This document shows positions 1-8,418 of a stretch of 64,000 nt of DNA, piece by piece. This stretch comes from Clostridia bacterium (lineage in GTDB: Bacteria > Bacillota > Peptococcia > DRI-13 > UBA5745). The stretch covers positions 1-64,000 of the forward strand of contig JAHDMJ010000007.1 in the NCBI GenBank assembly GCA_018436095.1. The letters are read 5' to 3'. How positions within the stretch are numbered: the stretch's first letter is position 1; every line of letters starts with the position of its first letter. The notes under the pieces are model-generated. The model saw only the letters and a program-made list of their open reading frames with translations, was not told the origin of the DNA and did not search any database. The translations under genes and the position numbers were made by a program.

Positions 1-1218
1 GATCTGTTCCTGAGCAATTTTAAGGAGCTTCGGTTTAATGGCTTGAAGGGCATCCATGCACCTTTGTTTGGAGAAGAAAGCCCGCCGGCTGCTCATGATG
101 TCATGCCGCTCAAGTAATACAGCACCCATTAAGCGAGTCAGAGAATCCACGTTAGGAAAAATCCGGATCACATTGTAGCGTCGGGCCAGTTCTCCGTTTT
201 CACGCTCCAGATGGTTGGAGGTGCGAAGGGGAATGCGCATGCTTTCCGGCAGCACCATCACCGTCATGGCTTCCTCAAAGCCCTCATCCAATATCTCCAT
301 GGCTTTGGGCGCAACCCCTCGGTAGTCGCTGATGATCTCGTCTCTGCGTTGCCGTGCCTTGGGCATTGTCTCCGCGTTGAACATCTCACGCAACTCACTT
401 CGTAATCCGGCTTGCTCCTTTTTGGGTGCCCGCTCGAGAATGTTCTTCTGAAAATGGTACTGGCATCTTTGCCAGGGCGTTTCCGGGTAAACCGCTTTCA
501 TGGCGGCGATTAAGCCGCTGTGGGCATCGGAGGTGATCAGGTTGGCCTCGGTAAGACCCCGCCCTTTCAAGCGGCTAAAGAACTGCTTCCACGTGTCTGC
601 CGATTCTGTTTCATAGGGCTCAAAGCCAAGGATCTCTTTTTGTCCATCTTCCGTAATGCCCATGGCCACCATAAAGGCTTTGGAGACGATCCGGTGATTT
701 TCTCTCACCTTAAAGTACTTCGCATCCACAAGAAGAAAGGGATAGTGGGTCGTCAAGGGTCTGTCCTTAAACTGGCTGATGTTTTCATCCAAACGCTTAC
801 ATAGCTCAGACACTGTGGATTTTGAGAAGCTGGCGCCGCATAAGGTTTCCACTACCTCCGTTACCTTTCTTGTGGAAACGCCTTGAATGACCATTTCCGT
901 CATCGTTGCCAGCAAAGCTGCTTCACTTCTTTGGTAGTTGTCGAAGACCATGGTAACGAAGGGCACATCCCGGTGGCGGGGCACTCTTAGGATCAGTGTT
1001 CCAATCCTGGTGACAAGGGCTCGTTCTCTGGTTCCGTTGCGGTAATCCTTTCGCTCTGCGGCTCGTTCATGCCTGGCTGCACCAATTTGTTCCTCCGATT
1101 CGGCCAGAAGAAAAGCATTCAGGATTTTTTCCATCAAATAGGCAAAGGCTTCATTGCGTTCTTTCAAAAAAAGGGCTACCACTTCTTCGCGATCTAGGGT
1201 AAGATTAACTTGGGGCAT
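1..1218 (-). mobile_element. IS256-family transposase, 3' end cut by window edge
   Basis: An open frame runs from the ATG at 1218 to base 1 (406 codons, no stop), on the minus strand. The translation is typical of IS256/Mutator-type DDE transposases. It contains VDAKYFKV (first Asp), ITSDAHSGL (second Asp), CQYHFQKN (the C/H pair of the family) and NHLERENGELARR (Glu). The family is usually about 390-410 residues, so only a few C-terminal residues should be missing. It cuts and pastes or copies its own element. The frame looks intact, so the element may be active. The start has only a weak ribosome site. Confidence 0.93.
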
Positions 1219-1332
1219 GTCTCTTCATCCTCCGGTTTCTTGTTGGTGTGGTAACTACATGATAACCGAACGGAGAGACATGTTCTCTCTTTTTTTTGTC
1301 TTTTTTAATTTACACCATTATACGGACATAAC
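1219..1332 (-). mobile_element. Left end of the IS256-type element
   Basis: The A/T-rich stretch upstream of the transposase ends in a sequence that on the minus strand reads about GTCCGTATAATGGTGTAAAT near 1308-1327. This resembles terminal inverted repeats of IS256 relatives. The other end lies outside the window, so the exact boundary and any target-site duplication cannot be confirmed. Confidence 0.5.
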
Positions 1333-1354
1333 CAGTTAGCCTATGCGAATGATA

Positions 1355-1416
1355 ACAAACCTGCATTTTTGCTCAGTTAGCCCAAGCGAACGACGACAAA
1401 CCTGCAATTTTGAGCA
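1355..1416 (-). repeat. Dispersed dyad motif, two copies 41 bp apart
   Basis: Two reverse-orientation copies of the dispersed intergenic motif lie at 1355-1375 and 1396-1416. Each reads ACAAACCTGC followed by a T-run and a TGCTCA- or TGAGCA-like end. The array begins within about 30 bp of the end of the IS256-type element. Confidence 0.75.
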
Positions 1417-1486
1417 GCCGCCCCCACCATCCTCCCCAGCCTGCTCTGCCGTACTCCCCTGATTATCGCAATACTTGTTTTTAGCA

Positions 1487-1515
1487 ATAAAAAAACCGGT
1501 CAATTTCTGACCGGC
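1487..1515 (-). terminator. Rho-independent terminator of the YheO-type regulator
   Basis: On the minus strand, CCGGTCA-N5-TGACCGG is followed by a run of seven T. It lies 150 bp past the regulator stop codon. Confidence 0.85.
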
Positions 1516-1537
1516 AGGGAATCCGCCTTAATTAGAT

Positions 1538-1662
1538 CAAGTTCGACTTAATTCGACTCATTTCGCAGCTAATCTCACTTAGCTTGTTTCGCTTGGCCAA
1601 CCTCACTTAGCTAGCCTCACTTAGCTCACCTGGCTTAACTCACCTGGCTTAACTCACCCTTA
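1538..1662. repeat. Degenerate tandem repeats after the regulator gene
   Basis: About nine imperfect units of 12-16 bp (versions of CTCACTTAGCT and CTCACCTGGCTTAA) abut the stop codon of the next gene. Purely noncoding. Confidence 0.6.
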
Positions 1663-1664
1663 AA

Positions 1665-2354
1665 TTAGCTTTGTTCCCGTATTTCGTCCAAATAATTGTA
1701 AATGCTGAATTTCGACACATTGATCCTTTTCGCAATCAGGTTAACTGCCCCCTTGACTAAAAACACGCCCCGGCGGTCCAGCTCCTTAATCAAATCCAGC
1801 TTATCGTTCTTATCCAAAGCCGCAAAGTTGTTGGCTTCCAGATGCTCTTCCAAAAACTCGGAAATAATATTATCTAAAAAGCCCTGAATATTGCTGGCCG
1901 TATATTGCCTGCCTTCTCCGCCGGCGGCGGCGGATTCCTCATCTTCATCCTCTAAATTATTGGGGCGGGTTAATTCATCTAAAAAGCTGGTGATCATCTT
2001 GATATGAACGATATTGTGGTGAATGCATATGCAGCCAAAGACCTCTCCCGCCTCATCGGCAAGAAACTCTAAGGAAGTCCGCAGCACCAGGCTGGGAAAG
2101 GCCTTATTGATAAAGCCATACTGGCTGGTCATGCCTTTTTCTCTAATATGAGTTTCTAAAAACGCCGGCAAAGAATCCCCGATACTGGCATTAGTAGTAG
2201 TGCCGGCCACACTGATCACAGTACCCTCAAACTTATCTCTGTCCCGCTCCAGACTATATAAGATAGATTGGCAGCTATCGCCAAACTGTCCTCCCAGCAT
2301 ACGCAAGATTCCCTTATATGGCTCCAGTTTCAGTGTGTAGCTGTGATCCTTCAT
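1665..2354 (-). CDS. YheO/DauR-type transcriptional regulator (PAS-like + HTH)
   Basis: A 229-residue protein matching the YheO-like family. The N-terminal two thirds (about 10-130) form the PAS-like sensor region (GTTTNASIGDSLP and a conserved FGCICIHHN-type strand). The last about 60 residues form a helix-turn-helix with the family's typical ending (FLVKGAVNLIAKRINVSKFSIYNYLDEIR). Members bind DNA and respond to small molecules; E. coli and Pseudomonas relatives act in amino-acid metabolism. An acidic/Ala linker (EDEDEESAAAGGEG) separates the domains. It lies just downstream of the peptide importer on the same strand, so it may regulate that operon, but this is inferred from position only. 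Confidence 0.88.
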   Translation of the reverse strand: MKDHSYTLKLEPYKGILRMLGGQFGDSCQSILYSLERDRDKFEGTVISVAGTTTNASIGDSLPAFLETHIREKGMTSQYGFINKAFPSLVLRTSLEFLADEAGEVFGCICIHHNIVHIKMITSFLDELTRPNNLEDEDEESAAAGGEGRQYTASNIQGFLDNIISEFLEEHLEANNFAALDKNDKLDLIKELDRRGVFLVKGAVNLIAKRINVSKFSIYNYLDEIREQS

Positions 2355-2445
2355 AGCGTTTCTCCATTACAATTATTTGTTTCAGTTAAAATAAATTGTA
2401 TCTTACGGGCATTTTATCACCGGAGCAGGCCAAAGTCAAATGATT

Positions 2446-2554
2446 AAAAGGCCACATCAGCCACGCTCACTCTTGCCGGCTAAATTTTGAAGGAAGCTAT
2501 TCGAAAGGAGATTTAGCCGGCTGCGAATGTTCGCTGTGGCTGACATGGCCTTTT
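2446..2554. repeat. Long two-part inverted repeat (possible bidirectional terminator)
   Basis: Outer arms AAAAGGCCACATCAGCCAC (from 2446) and GTGGCTGACATGGCCTTTT (to 2554) pair with few mismatches. Inner arms GCCGGCTAAAT (2475-2485) and ATTTAGCCGGC (2511-2521) pair perfectly around a short loop. T-runs flank both sides. It lies between the importer operon and the regulator, so it may end transcription from the importer or act as an attenuator for the regulator. Confidence 0.6.
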
Positions 2555-2610
2555 CTCTTAAACACCCTTTTTACAGGTTGCTTACTCATGCTCTTGTCCC
2601 CCCAAACAGC

Positions 2611-2642
2611 ATCAGGCGGATAACTTGCGTCATCCGCCTGAT
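2611..2642. terminator. Perfect 11-bp hairpin after the substrate-binding protein gene
   Basis: ATCAGGCGGAT and ATCCGCCTGAT form a perfect stem around a 10-base loop, 35 bp past the stop of the binding-protein gene. There is no clear T-run on the minus strand, so it may be an mRNA 3' stabiliser rather than a terminator. Confidence 0.5.
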
Positions 2643-2676
2643 AGACAATTTCAGACCACAATCTGCCCCGGATCTA

Positions 2677-4272
2677 TTAGTTGTGACGAATGTAGTAGAA
2701 TCTGGCCGCCATAAAGTTGTAGGTGGGATCCACGGAGTAGAATAAATCTTTTCTTGCCACATTCAAGATCTCGTCATACTGCATAGGCAGCATGGGCAGT
2801 TCTTCGGCACAAATGTTCTGCAATTCGTTGTAATATTTCGCGCCTTCATGGATGTCGGCAGTTTTTACGGCCAGGTCAAAAAGTTCGTCCACTCTGGCAT
2901 TTCTGTATTGAGAGTAGTTATTGACGCCGTCGGAGTGGAGGAAAGCGCGCCAGGCTTCGCCGTGGAAGCCGCCCTCAGCCATGATGGTCAATTGGTAATC
3001 GCCCTTCATGGTCAGGTCAAGGATAGTGGAAAGCTCCAAAACCTCAATATCTAAGTTTATATTCAGCTCTGCCCAGGCATTCTTCATCATTTCGCAGAGA
3101 GTCTTGCGGGAGGCCCTGTCGGTGATAATAATCTTCAGGTTAAAGCCGTTTTCATAGCCAGCCTCCTTCATCAAGGCTTTGGCTTTTTCAATGTCCTTGG
3201 TGTAGACAATGTCCGGCCTGATTTGCTGGGGAGCCGAAGGACCGAATACGCTGAAAGCCACGGTACCCATATTATTGTAGGCGATAGGAATCATGGTCTC
3301 CAGATCCAAAGCATAGCTGAGGGCCTTTCTGACCCTAAGATCCTTTAAGTACTGATCCTGGGTATTAATGAACAAATAGTTTACTCCCGAGGTTTTTTGA
3401 CGGATTACTTGATAATCTTCTAAGTTGGACAGGGTATTCAAATCGGCGGTAGGACAGGAGTAAGCCACATCAACGTCCCCTGATTCCACGGCGAAGGTTC
3501 TGGCGGTACCTTCAACGATAAAGCGAAGAACCATGGTTTTGTATTGCGGTTTTTCGCCCCAGTAGTCCTCATTTCTGGTAAAGGTCACTCTGTCTCCGGC
3601 TACCCAGTCCGTTAAAATGTACGGGCCGGTACCGCCGTTAGGATTACGTCCGTATTTTTCGCCTTGCTCGGTATAAGCCTTTTCGCTTACGATAGACACC
3701 ATTTCACTTAGAAGCCAGGCAAAAGTAAAGGATGAGGGCTCGTAGGTTTTTAATTCCAGCGTATAATCATCAATAATTTTAGCATTTTCAACGTCCAGAT
3801 TCTGCCAGTTCACCGGACTTACCAGGCCTTTGGTCTTTGACATCTTAATGGAGAAAACTACGTCACTGGCTTTCATTTCTTCGCCGTTTTGAAACTTTAC
3901 ACCTTTTCTTAGGTTAAGACGAATGGTCTGGTTGTCGGGGTATTCCCAGGATTCCGCTAAAACAGGGGTGTTGCCCTCAGGATTTGTGCCGTCCAGGTAG
4001 GCCAAGGGCTCATGGGTTTGCCTTACTAAAAATCCGCTGTCTAAGTCTGCAAAACCAAAGGGATCAAAGGTAACGCCTTCAGCATCCACCGCCACAATTA
4101 AGGTATCGTCTTCCACAGTGACTTTAGCCGGTGCGGCCCCCGAAGGTGCGGTGCCGCCTGCCGGGGTGGTAGCTGCAGAACCGCCGGAGCCGGCAGGCTG
4201 CCCACCACACCCGGCTACGATAAACATGACTACCACTAAAAGGGAAAGGGCCTTAATTACTTGTTTCTTCAC
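2677..4272 (-). CDS. Peptide/nickel-type ABC transporter substrate-binding lipoprotein
   Basis: A 531-residue extracellular solute-binding protein of family 5 (OppA/DppA/NikA type), which captures the substrate and delivers it to the permease. I chose the GTG at 4272: GAGGAGG lies seven bases upstream, and the protein then begins with a standard signal (VKKQVIKALSLLVVVMFIVAGC) whose lipobox Cys anchors it to the membrane. A longer in-frame start at 4359 would put 29 unlikely residues before the signal. A Gly/Ser/Ala/Pro-rich linker follows the Cys. Family hallmarks include the W-x-x-P-D region (ESWEYPDNQTIRLNLRKGVKFQNGE) and GGTGPY. It is the last gene of the five-gene importer operon. Whether the substrate is a peptide or a metal chelate cannot be told from sequence. 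Confidence 0.93.
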   Translation of the reverse strand: MKKQVIKALSLLVVVMFIVAGCGGQPAGSGGSAATTPAGGTAPSGAAPAKVTVEDDTLIVAVDAEGVTFDPFGFADLDSGFLVRQTHEPLAYLDGTNPEGNTPVLAESWEYPDNQTIRLNLRKGVKFQNGEEMKASDVVFSIKMSKTKGLVSPVNWQNLDVENAKIIDDYTLELKTYEPSSFTFAWLLSEMVSIVSEKAYTEQGEKYGRNPNGGTGPYILTDWVAGDRVTFTRNEDYWGEKPQYKTMVLRFIVEGTARTFAVESGDVDVAYSCPTADLNTLSNLEDYQVIRQKTSGVNYLFINTQDQYLKDLRVRKALSYALDLETMIPIAYNNMGTVAFSVFGPSAPQQIRPDIVYTKDIEKAKALMKEAGYENGFNLKIIITDRASRKTLCEMMKNAWAELNINLDIEVLELSTILDLTMKGDYQLTIMAEGGFHGEAWRAFLHSDGVNNYSQYRNARVDELFDLAVKTADIHEGAKYYNELQNICAEELPMLPMQYDEILNVARKDLFYSVDPTYNFMAARFYYIRHN

Positions 4273-4312
4273 TTGACTACCTCCTCGTATAATTGTATTG
4301 GATTTGGGTTTC

Positions 4313-5278
4313 CTAGGGGATAGCATTAATTTCCTTGACGTTGTGGCAGGCGACTTCATGTCCCGGATAAATCTCTTCCATTACCGGATCTTCCGTAAAG
4401 CATTTTTCTGTAGCATAGTTGCAACGTTTGGCAAACCGGCAGCCGGGGGGCGGTTCAATAGGAGAAGATATCTCCCCTCTTAATAAGATGCGTTCCCTGG
4501 GCATATCAATATCGCTGTGGGGTATAGCGCTTAGAAGAGCTTTCGTATAAGGGTGCAAAGGGGCGGCGAACAAGCTTTGAGAAGAAGTATGCTCCACCAC
4601 TACACCAAGATACATTACCATAATGTTGTTGGATATGTGTTTAACAACGGATAAATCATGGGTGATAAAAATATAGGTCAGGTTTAGCTGTTCCTGCAAG
4701 TCCTGCATCAGATTCAGCACCTGGGCCTGGATCGATACATCAAGAGCTGAAACCGGCTCATCGCAAACAATAAAGCTGGGCTCCAGGGCCAGGGCTCTGG
4801 CTATACCAATTCTTTGCCGGCGGCCCCCGTCCAGCTCATGGGGATAGGTATTGACAAAGCGTTTGGCCAGGCCCACCGTTTCCATTAATTTAGCTACCCG
4901 CTCCTCCAATTCGCCTTTGTTTTTCACCGCATTAAAAATCTTTAAAGGTTCGCTGATAATTTGCTTTACCGTCATGCGGGGGTTAAGGGATGAAAAAGGA
5001 TCTTGAAAGATGATCTGCATATGCTGGCATAAATCATGACGTTTTTTCTTGGTGGGATTGGAAATATCCTCGCCATTAAAATATATCTCACCCTCCGTTG
5101 GTTTGCGCAAGTGCAAAACCGTCTGTCCCAAAGTGCTTTTGCCGCAGCCGGATTCACCCACTACGCCCAGGGTTTCCCCTTTTTCCAGGGAAAAGCTTAC
5201 GCCGTCTACGGCGTGGAGCGTACCTCTATTGGTCTCGTAGTATTTTTTTAGATTCTTTACCTCCAGGAACTTACTCAT
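4313..5278 (-). CDS. Oligopeptide/dipeptide ABC transporter ATPase (OppF/DppF type)
   Basis: A 321-residue ATPase with Walker [10 protein letters not shown], the Q-loop in [14 protein letters not shown], Walker B FIVCDEP, and the H-loop in ITHDLSVV. It ends with the oligopeptide-transporter C-terminal region ([14 protein letters not shown], a Cys-rich segment common in the family). The ATG at 5278 has AAAGGAG five bases upstream and overlaps the stop of the partner ATPase by eight bases, which suggests coupled translation. The ABC signature reads LDGGRRQR instead of the usual LSGGQRQR (Ser to Asp, Gln to Arg). I believe some peptide importers of Clostridia carry this variant, but I cannot check how common it is. 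It pairs with the next ATPase, which has a canonical signature. Confidence 0.94.
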   Translation of the reverse strand: MSKFLEVKNLKKYYETNRGTLHAVDGVSFSLEKGETLGVVGESGCGKSTLGQTVLHLRKPTEGEIYFNGEDISNPTKKKRHDLCQHMQIIFQDPFSSLNPRMTVKQIISEPLKIFNAVKNKGELEERVAKLMETVGLAKRFVNTYPHELDGGRRQRIGIARALALEPSFIVCDEPVSALDVSIQAQVLNLMQDLQEQLNLTYIFITHDLSVVKHISNNIMVMYLGVVVEHTSSQSLFAAPLHPYTKALLSAIPHSDIDMPRERILLRGEISSPIEPPPGCRFAKRCNYATEKCFTEDPVMEEIYPGHEVACHNVKEINAIP

Positions 5279-6266
5279 GGCTACTCCTTTCCGATGCAAA
5301 AAGGAGACATTTTACCAGGTGTCCATCCCCTACATCCAAAACTGCCGGATCGGTTTTCCTGCACTCTTCCATTCTTTTCGTACAACGGTCATAGAAACTG
5401 CAATAATTCGGCAAACTGGAGGGATCCGGCGTTAAGCCTTTGATCGGTATCAACCGCTCCACATTTTTGTTGATGTCCGGCAAGGAATCGAATAATGCCT
5501 GGGTGTAAGGATGCCTGGTATCTTTAAACACCTGGCGCAAGGCGCCATATTCCACGATTTCCCCTGCATACATTACCGCCACATTATCACTGGTTTCCGC
5601 CACTACCCCTAAGTCATGGGTAATCATCAGCATTGAAGTTTTCAGCTCTTGCTTGAGATGGCGCATGGTATCCAAAACCTGGGCCTGGATGGTCACATCC
5701 AAAGCTGAAGTAGGCTCATCAGAGATGAGGAGCTCCGGGTCACAGGCCAAGGCGATGGCAATGACCACCCGCTGCTTCATGCCCCCGGAAAACTGATGGG
5801 GATAGTCGCCATAGCGCTCTGCCGGAATCCCTACCTTCTCCAGCATATCGCAGGCCATTTGAGCCGCTTCGGCCCTGCTGACTTTATTGTGCAGCTTAAT
5901 CACTTCGGAGATTTGGTCCCCCACTGTTTCAATGGGGTTTAAGGAGGTCATGGGATCTTGAAAGATCATGGTAATCTTGCTGCCCCTGATTTTCTGCATT
6001 TGATGAGGGCTCATTTTCAGCAGATTCTCACCGTTTAACAGAATCTCGCCGGCAATAATTCTGCCGGGAGGATTGGGAACTAGGTTAAGCAAGCCCAGGG
6101 CTGTAGTGGTTTTACCGGCGCCGGTTTCGCCCACCAGACTCAAGGTTTCTCCCCGGTTCATTTTAAATGATATATTGTTGACAGCTTCCACCACACCATT
6201 ATCGGTCTCATAATGGATAACCAGGTTTTTTACCTCCAAGAATACAGTCGTGTCCTTTGTTTTCAT
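5271..6266 (-). CDS. Oligopeptide/dipeptide ABC transporter ATPase (OppD/DppD type)
   Basis: A 331-residue ATPase with Walker [11 protein letters not shown]-loop [10 protein letters not shown], a canonical signature FSGGMKQR, Walker [13 protein letters not shown] and H-loop ITHDLGVV. The C-terminal Cys-containing region ([15 protein letters not shown]) is typical of this importer class. It is one of the two nucleotide-binding subunits that power uptake. It lies 13 bp from the permease gene upstream and overlaps the OppF-type ATPase downstream. Confidence 0.94.
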   Translation of the reverse strand: MKTKDTTVFLEVKNLVIHYETDNGVVEAVNNISFKMNRGETLSLVGETGAGKTTTALGLLNLVPNPPGRIIAGEILLNGENLLKMSPHQMQKIRGSKITMIFQDPMTSLNPIETVGDQISEVIKLHNKVSRAEAAQMACDMLEKVGIPAERYGDYPHQFSGGMKQRVVIAIALACDPELLISDEPTSALDVTIQAQVLDTMRHLKQELKTSMLMITHDLGVVAETSDNVAVMYAGEIVEYGALRQVFKDTRHPYTQALFDSLPDINKNVERLIPIKGLTPDPSSLPNYCSFYDRCTKRMEECRKTDPAVLDVGDGHLVKCLLFASERSSHE

Positions 6267-6279
6267 GCTTTTTTTACCT

Positions 6280-7221
6280 CTATTGTTTTAATCTGGGATC
6301 CAGAGCATCCCTTAAGCCATCGCCAAACAGATTTACTGAGAAAATGGCCAGCATGATGAACATACCGGGAAAGATAACCAGCCACCAGTATTCACGGATA
6401 TACTCCCGGCCGGTGGAAAGCATGGTGCCCCATTCCGGCAAAGGCGGCTGAATGCCAAGGCCAATAAAGCTTAAGGCGGCACAGGAAAGGATAGCTCCAC
6501 CCAGGCCAACGGTAGCTTGAACAATAATGGGAGCCATGGCGTTGGGCAGCAAGTGGCGGAAAATTATTCTTACATCACTGGCGCCGATAGCCCGGGCCGC
6601 TTCCACAAACTCCTGCTCTTTAATGCCCAAAATGGCTGCCCGCACAATCCGGGCGTAGTGAGGAAAAGAGGAAATGCTTATGGCTATGGTCAGATTGATT
6701 ATGCTGGTGCCTAAAATTGAGGTGATGGCAATAGCCAATAAGATGCTGGGTATGGATAAGACAATATCTAAGAATCTCATAATCAGGCTGTCGGCCCGGC
6801 CCCCATAAAAGGCGGCGATGGAGCCCATGGCACCGCCAATCAGCAGGGCAAAGATTACCGCAAAAAAGCCTACGCCCATGGAATACCTGGCGCCATACAA
6901 AACCCGGCTGAAAACATCCCGGCCCAGATTATCGGTGCCCATGATATTTTGGGCGTTGGGGGGCTGAAAAAGCCTGCCATATTGCTGGTTATCGTAGCCT
7001 TCCGGCGCGATCAATGAGGGAAACAGGGCCATAAAAACCAGCAGGATAAAAATAATCATGCCTAAAGTAGCCGTGGGGCGGCGGATTAACCGGCGCCAGG
7101 ATTCCAGCCAAAGGGGTACGCTGGCAGCTTCCGGGCTCTCATTTTGCTTCTTAAAAATGCGTTTTCTCTTCTCTTGGTTTTTTTGAAAGGCTATCATAGC
7201 CGGTGTATTCATTTTAGCCAT
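6280..7221 (-). CDS. Oligopeptide/dipeptide ABC transporter permease (OppC/DppC type)
   Basis: A 313-residue integral membrane protein. It has the extra N-terminal OppC_N segment (TM at about 55-75), then the binding-protein-dependent permease domain with about five more membrane segments. The EAA loop that contacts the ATPase reads [20 protein letters not shown]. The ATG overlaps the stop of the other permease by one base (TAATG), so translation is probably coupled. The N-terminus is unusually charged ([17 protein letters not shown]). Confidence 0.93.
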   Translation of the reverse strand: MAKMNTPAMIAFQKNQEKRKRIFKKQNESPEAASVPLWLESWRRLIRRPTATLGMIIFILLVFMALFPSLIAPEGYDNQQYGRLFQPPNAQNIMGTDNLGRDVFSRVLYGARYSMGVGFFAVIFALLIGGAMGSIAAFYGGRADSLIMRFLDIVLSIPSILLAIAITSILGTSIINLTIAISISSFPHYARIVRAAILGIKEQEFVEAARAIGASDVRIIFRHLLPNAMAPIIVQATVGLGGAILSCAALSFIGLGIQPPLPEWGTMLSTGREYIREYWWLVIFPGMFIMLAIFSVNLFGDGLRDALDPRLKQ

Positions 7222-8210
7222 TACGCAGCCTTCCCTCCCAACGGCAGAGCCGTCTTTTTCTTTTTTGCTTTCCCCATATTGCGGTACTGGGTTCTGATCC
7301 GGGGATCAATAGCGGCATACAGCAAATCCACGCCCAGATTAACAAAGCTGTTGGCTAAAGCCAAAACCAGAACAGAGCCCTGGACAACCGGGTAATCCCG
7401 GTTTCTGATGGCGTCGGTTATGTATTTGCCGATACCGGGGATAACAAAGATGGTTTCGATAATTACGGCCCCGCCCAGCAGTACGCCAAAGTGCATTCCT
7501 ATGTTGGTTACCACGGGAATCAGCGCATTTTTCAGGGCGTGCTTGGAGATAACCACTCTTTCCACCTGGCCTTTGGCCCGGGCTGTCCGGATATAGTCCT
7601 GGCGGATAACCTCCAGCATGCTGGAACGGGTCATCCTGACGATTGAGGCCGCCATGCTGGTGCCGATAACTACGCAAGGCAGTATCCAATGCTTCCACGT
7701 GCTAAAGCCTGAGGAAGGCAGCCATTTCAGATTGATGGAAAAAAACAAGATCAATAGAAGGGAGGACCAAAATACCGGCATGCTGACGCCCAGAAGAGAG
7801 AACATGGCAATGATGTTGTCCAAAAAGGAATATTGTTTAATTGCCGAAATGATCCCTAAAGCAATACCGATTATGGACGCCAGCACGGCGCTGATGGCCG
7901 CCATTTTGAAGGTTTGGGGAAAGCGGTGAGCCACTTCTGCCGCCACCGGCTGTTTCGTTTTATAGGAAATTCCTATATTTCCTTCCGTGACTAGTTTTTT
8001 AACGTAGTCCCCAAACCTAAGAATAAAGGGATCATCCAGCTTTAATTCCGCCCGGATCTGAGCAATTTTCTCCGGTGTGGCGCTTTCGCCGCCGGCTAAT
8101 AATGTGGCAGGATCTCCGGGAGCAATTTCATTAAGTAAAAATGCTAAAAGCATTACGCCAATCAATACGGGGATTAGCTGTAACAGCCTCTTTAATATAT
8201 ATCTTCCCAA
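7221..8210 (-). CDS. Oligopeptide/dipeptide ABC transporter permease (OppB/DppB type)
   Basis: First gene of the importer operon; 329 residues with six membrane segments. Typical OppB features are the opening GRYILKRLLQLIPVLIGV, APGDPA, and the EAA loop TARAKGQVERVVISKHALKNA. I chose TTG at 8210 because GGGAGGT lies seven bases before it. A GTG at 8228 extends the frame six codons but has no ribosome site and would put the GGAGG inside the gene. The C-terminus is Lys-rich. It forms the membrane channel with the next permease. Confidence 0.92.
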   Translation of the reverse strand: MGRYILKRLLQLIPVLIGVMLLAFLLNEIAPGDPATLLAGGESATPEKIAQIRAELKLDDPFILRFGDYVKKLVTEGNIGISYKTKQPVAAEVAHRFPQTFKMAAISAVLASIIGIALGIISAIKQYSFLDNIIAMFSLLGVSMPVFWSSLLLILFFSINLKWLPSSGFSTWKHWILPCVVIGTSMAASIVRMTRSSMLEVIRQDYIRTARAKGQVERVVISKHALKNALIPVVTNIGMHFGVLLGGAVIIETIFVIPGIGKYITDAIRNRDYPVVQGSVLVLALANSFVNLGVDLLYAAIDPRIRTQYRNMGKAKKKKTALPLGGKAA

Positions 8211-8273
8211 AACCTTACCTCCCTTCACAATCTGACTGGTTAAGCTTATAAGCAGGAACCCGGCTTTACCTAA

Positions 8274-8302
8274 ATCTTAATTATTTAGCCCTTGGCTGAC
8301 AA
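8274..8302 (-). promoter_or_regulatory. Candidate sigma-A promoter of the importer operon
   Basis: Minus strand TTGTCA (8297-8302), 17-bp spacer, TAAGAT (8274-8279), about 65 bp upstream of the first permease gene. Confidence 0.45.
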
Positions 8303-8353
8303 CTTAAAATATTATAAATTTTCCCGCAATTTTTTGATTCTTAGCGGAATTTA

Positions 8354-8382
8354 TTGAATGGATTACGGGCCTATGCTATAGT
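8354..8382 (+). promoter_or_regulatory. Candidate sigma-A promoter of the two-component genes
   Basis: TTGAAT (8354-8359), 17-bp spacer, TATAGT (8377-8382), 36 bp before the kinase ATG. It is divergent from the importer promoter, which leaves room for shared regulation. Confidence 0.55.
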
Positions 8383-8418
8383 TCAAATGTACATTATAGT
8401 GAAGGGTATGATATAAAT

